This document shows, one piece after another, positions 63,887-64,000 of a DNA stretch of 64,000 nt (position 1 is the first letter of the stretch; the number at the start of each line of letters is the position of its first letter). The notes under the pieces were generated by a model. It was given only the letters and a program-made list of their open reading frames with translations. It searched no databases and was not told where the DNA came from. The DNA is taken from positions 1,063,001 through 1,127,000 of the forward strand of contig NZ_AP024523.1 in NCBI RefSeq assembly GCF_024346585.1, given 5' to 3'. Origin of the DNA: Streptococcus toyakuensis. Lineage in GTDB: Bacteria > Bacillota > Bacilli > Lactobacillales > Streptococcaceae. The position numbers and the translations under genes were made by a program.

Positions 63887-64000
63887 TATTCCAGCGTCCT
63901 CAATTCTAAATCCATTGTATGCACCTTGTCCCACTTATGGGTACATTTAGAGATAATACCAAGGCTGTTCTTCTTAATCCCTTCAGACTCTAAATCAGCA
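63886..64000 (-). CDS. C-terminus of tail hub protein (XkdQ/YqbQ-like), partial
   Basis: The frame runs into the window from the right and ends KVHTMDLELRTLE then stop. Ends of the form MDLELxxxE are usual for XkdQ/late-control-D-like hub proteins, which always precede DUF2577 and DUF2634. Only 37 codons are visible. Confidence 0.65.
   Translation of the reverse strand, partial: ADLESEGIKKNSLGIISKCTHKWDKVHTMDLELRTLE

Overview
The window is chromosomal DNA of a mitis-group Streptococcus (S. mitis / S. oralis / S. pseudopneumoniae / S. pneumoniae cluster). The evidence is low GC, pneumococcus-like gene order (ccdA-thioredoxin, permease, adcAII-phtD-phtE, pepT, hemH, mscL, asd, dapA, mnmE, tdk, prfA, prmC, glyA, rlmCD), a choline-binding phage lysin, and the Mega macrolide-resistance cassette. 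Nearly all genes are on the minus strand. I cannot fix the species from the sequence alone.

Layout. 1-4.7 kb: polyamine operon (speA, speE, carboxynorspermidine dehydrogenase and decarboxylase, start of aguA) behind a roughly 325-nt structured leader that ends in an intrinsic terminator, so probably an attenuator. 5.3-11 kb: a Doc toxin relic, an esterase-like hydrolase, a DUF4300 lipoprotein, a GH13 glucan hydrolase with a cre-like box, a nucleotidyltransferase-fold protein and a lipid kinase. 11-17.7 kb: accessory genes (ADP-ribosylglycohydrolase, SAP/DUF6434 protein, hydrolase, a 430-residue unknown with a DNA-binding-like N-terminus, a ribbon-helix-helix repressor with an ATP-grasp enzyme, small unknowns). 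17.9-24.1 kb: a Mega-type cassette with msr(D) and mef(E), their leader peptides and attenuators, and a frameshifted umuC with its satellite genes. An IS3-family element sits inside the mef(E) leader. 24.8 kb: rlmCD.

The most notable structure is a series of short minus-strand stretches (24.71, 17.88, 17.79, 13.66 and 12.64 kb) that each encode a tail resembling the C-terminus of RlmCD (form HVExVSLLVK). They punctuate the accessory region beyond rlmCD and look like scars of repeated integration at its 3' end, a site known to be used by streptococcal integrative elements. A serine-recombinase C-terminal remnant lies between rlmCD and Mega.

25-54.7 kb is core genome. It includes a translation and one-carbon block, a lysine/threonine pathway pair (asd with its RNA leader, and dapA), tRNA-Thr, a second copy of the IS, queT with a preQ1-II riboswitch, and a zinc-acquisition locus (adcAII, phtD, phtE) with AdcR-type boxes. 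From about 54.95 kb to the right end is a prophage that appears to be integrated at an hlpA (HU) 3' end. It shows, in reverse order, attachment region, lysin, holin, duplicated tail-fibre modules, and a contractile-tail baseplate (DUF2313, gpJ-like, DUF2634, DUF2577, XkdQ-like end).
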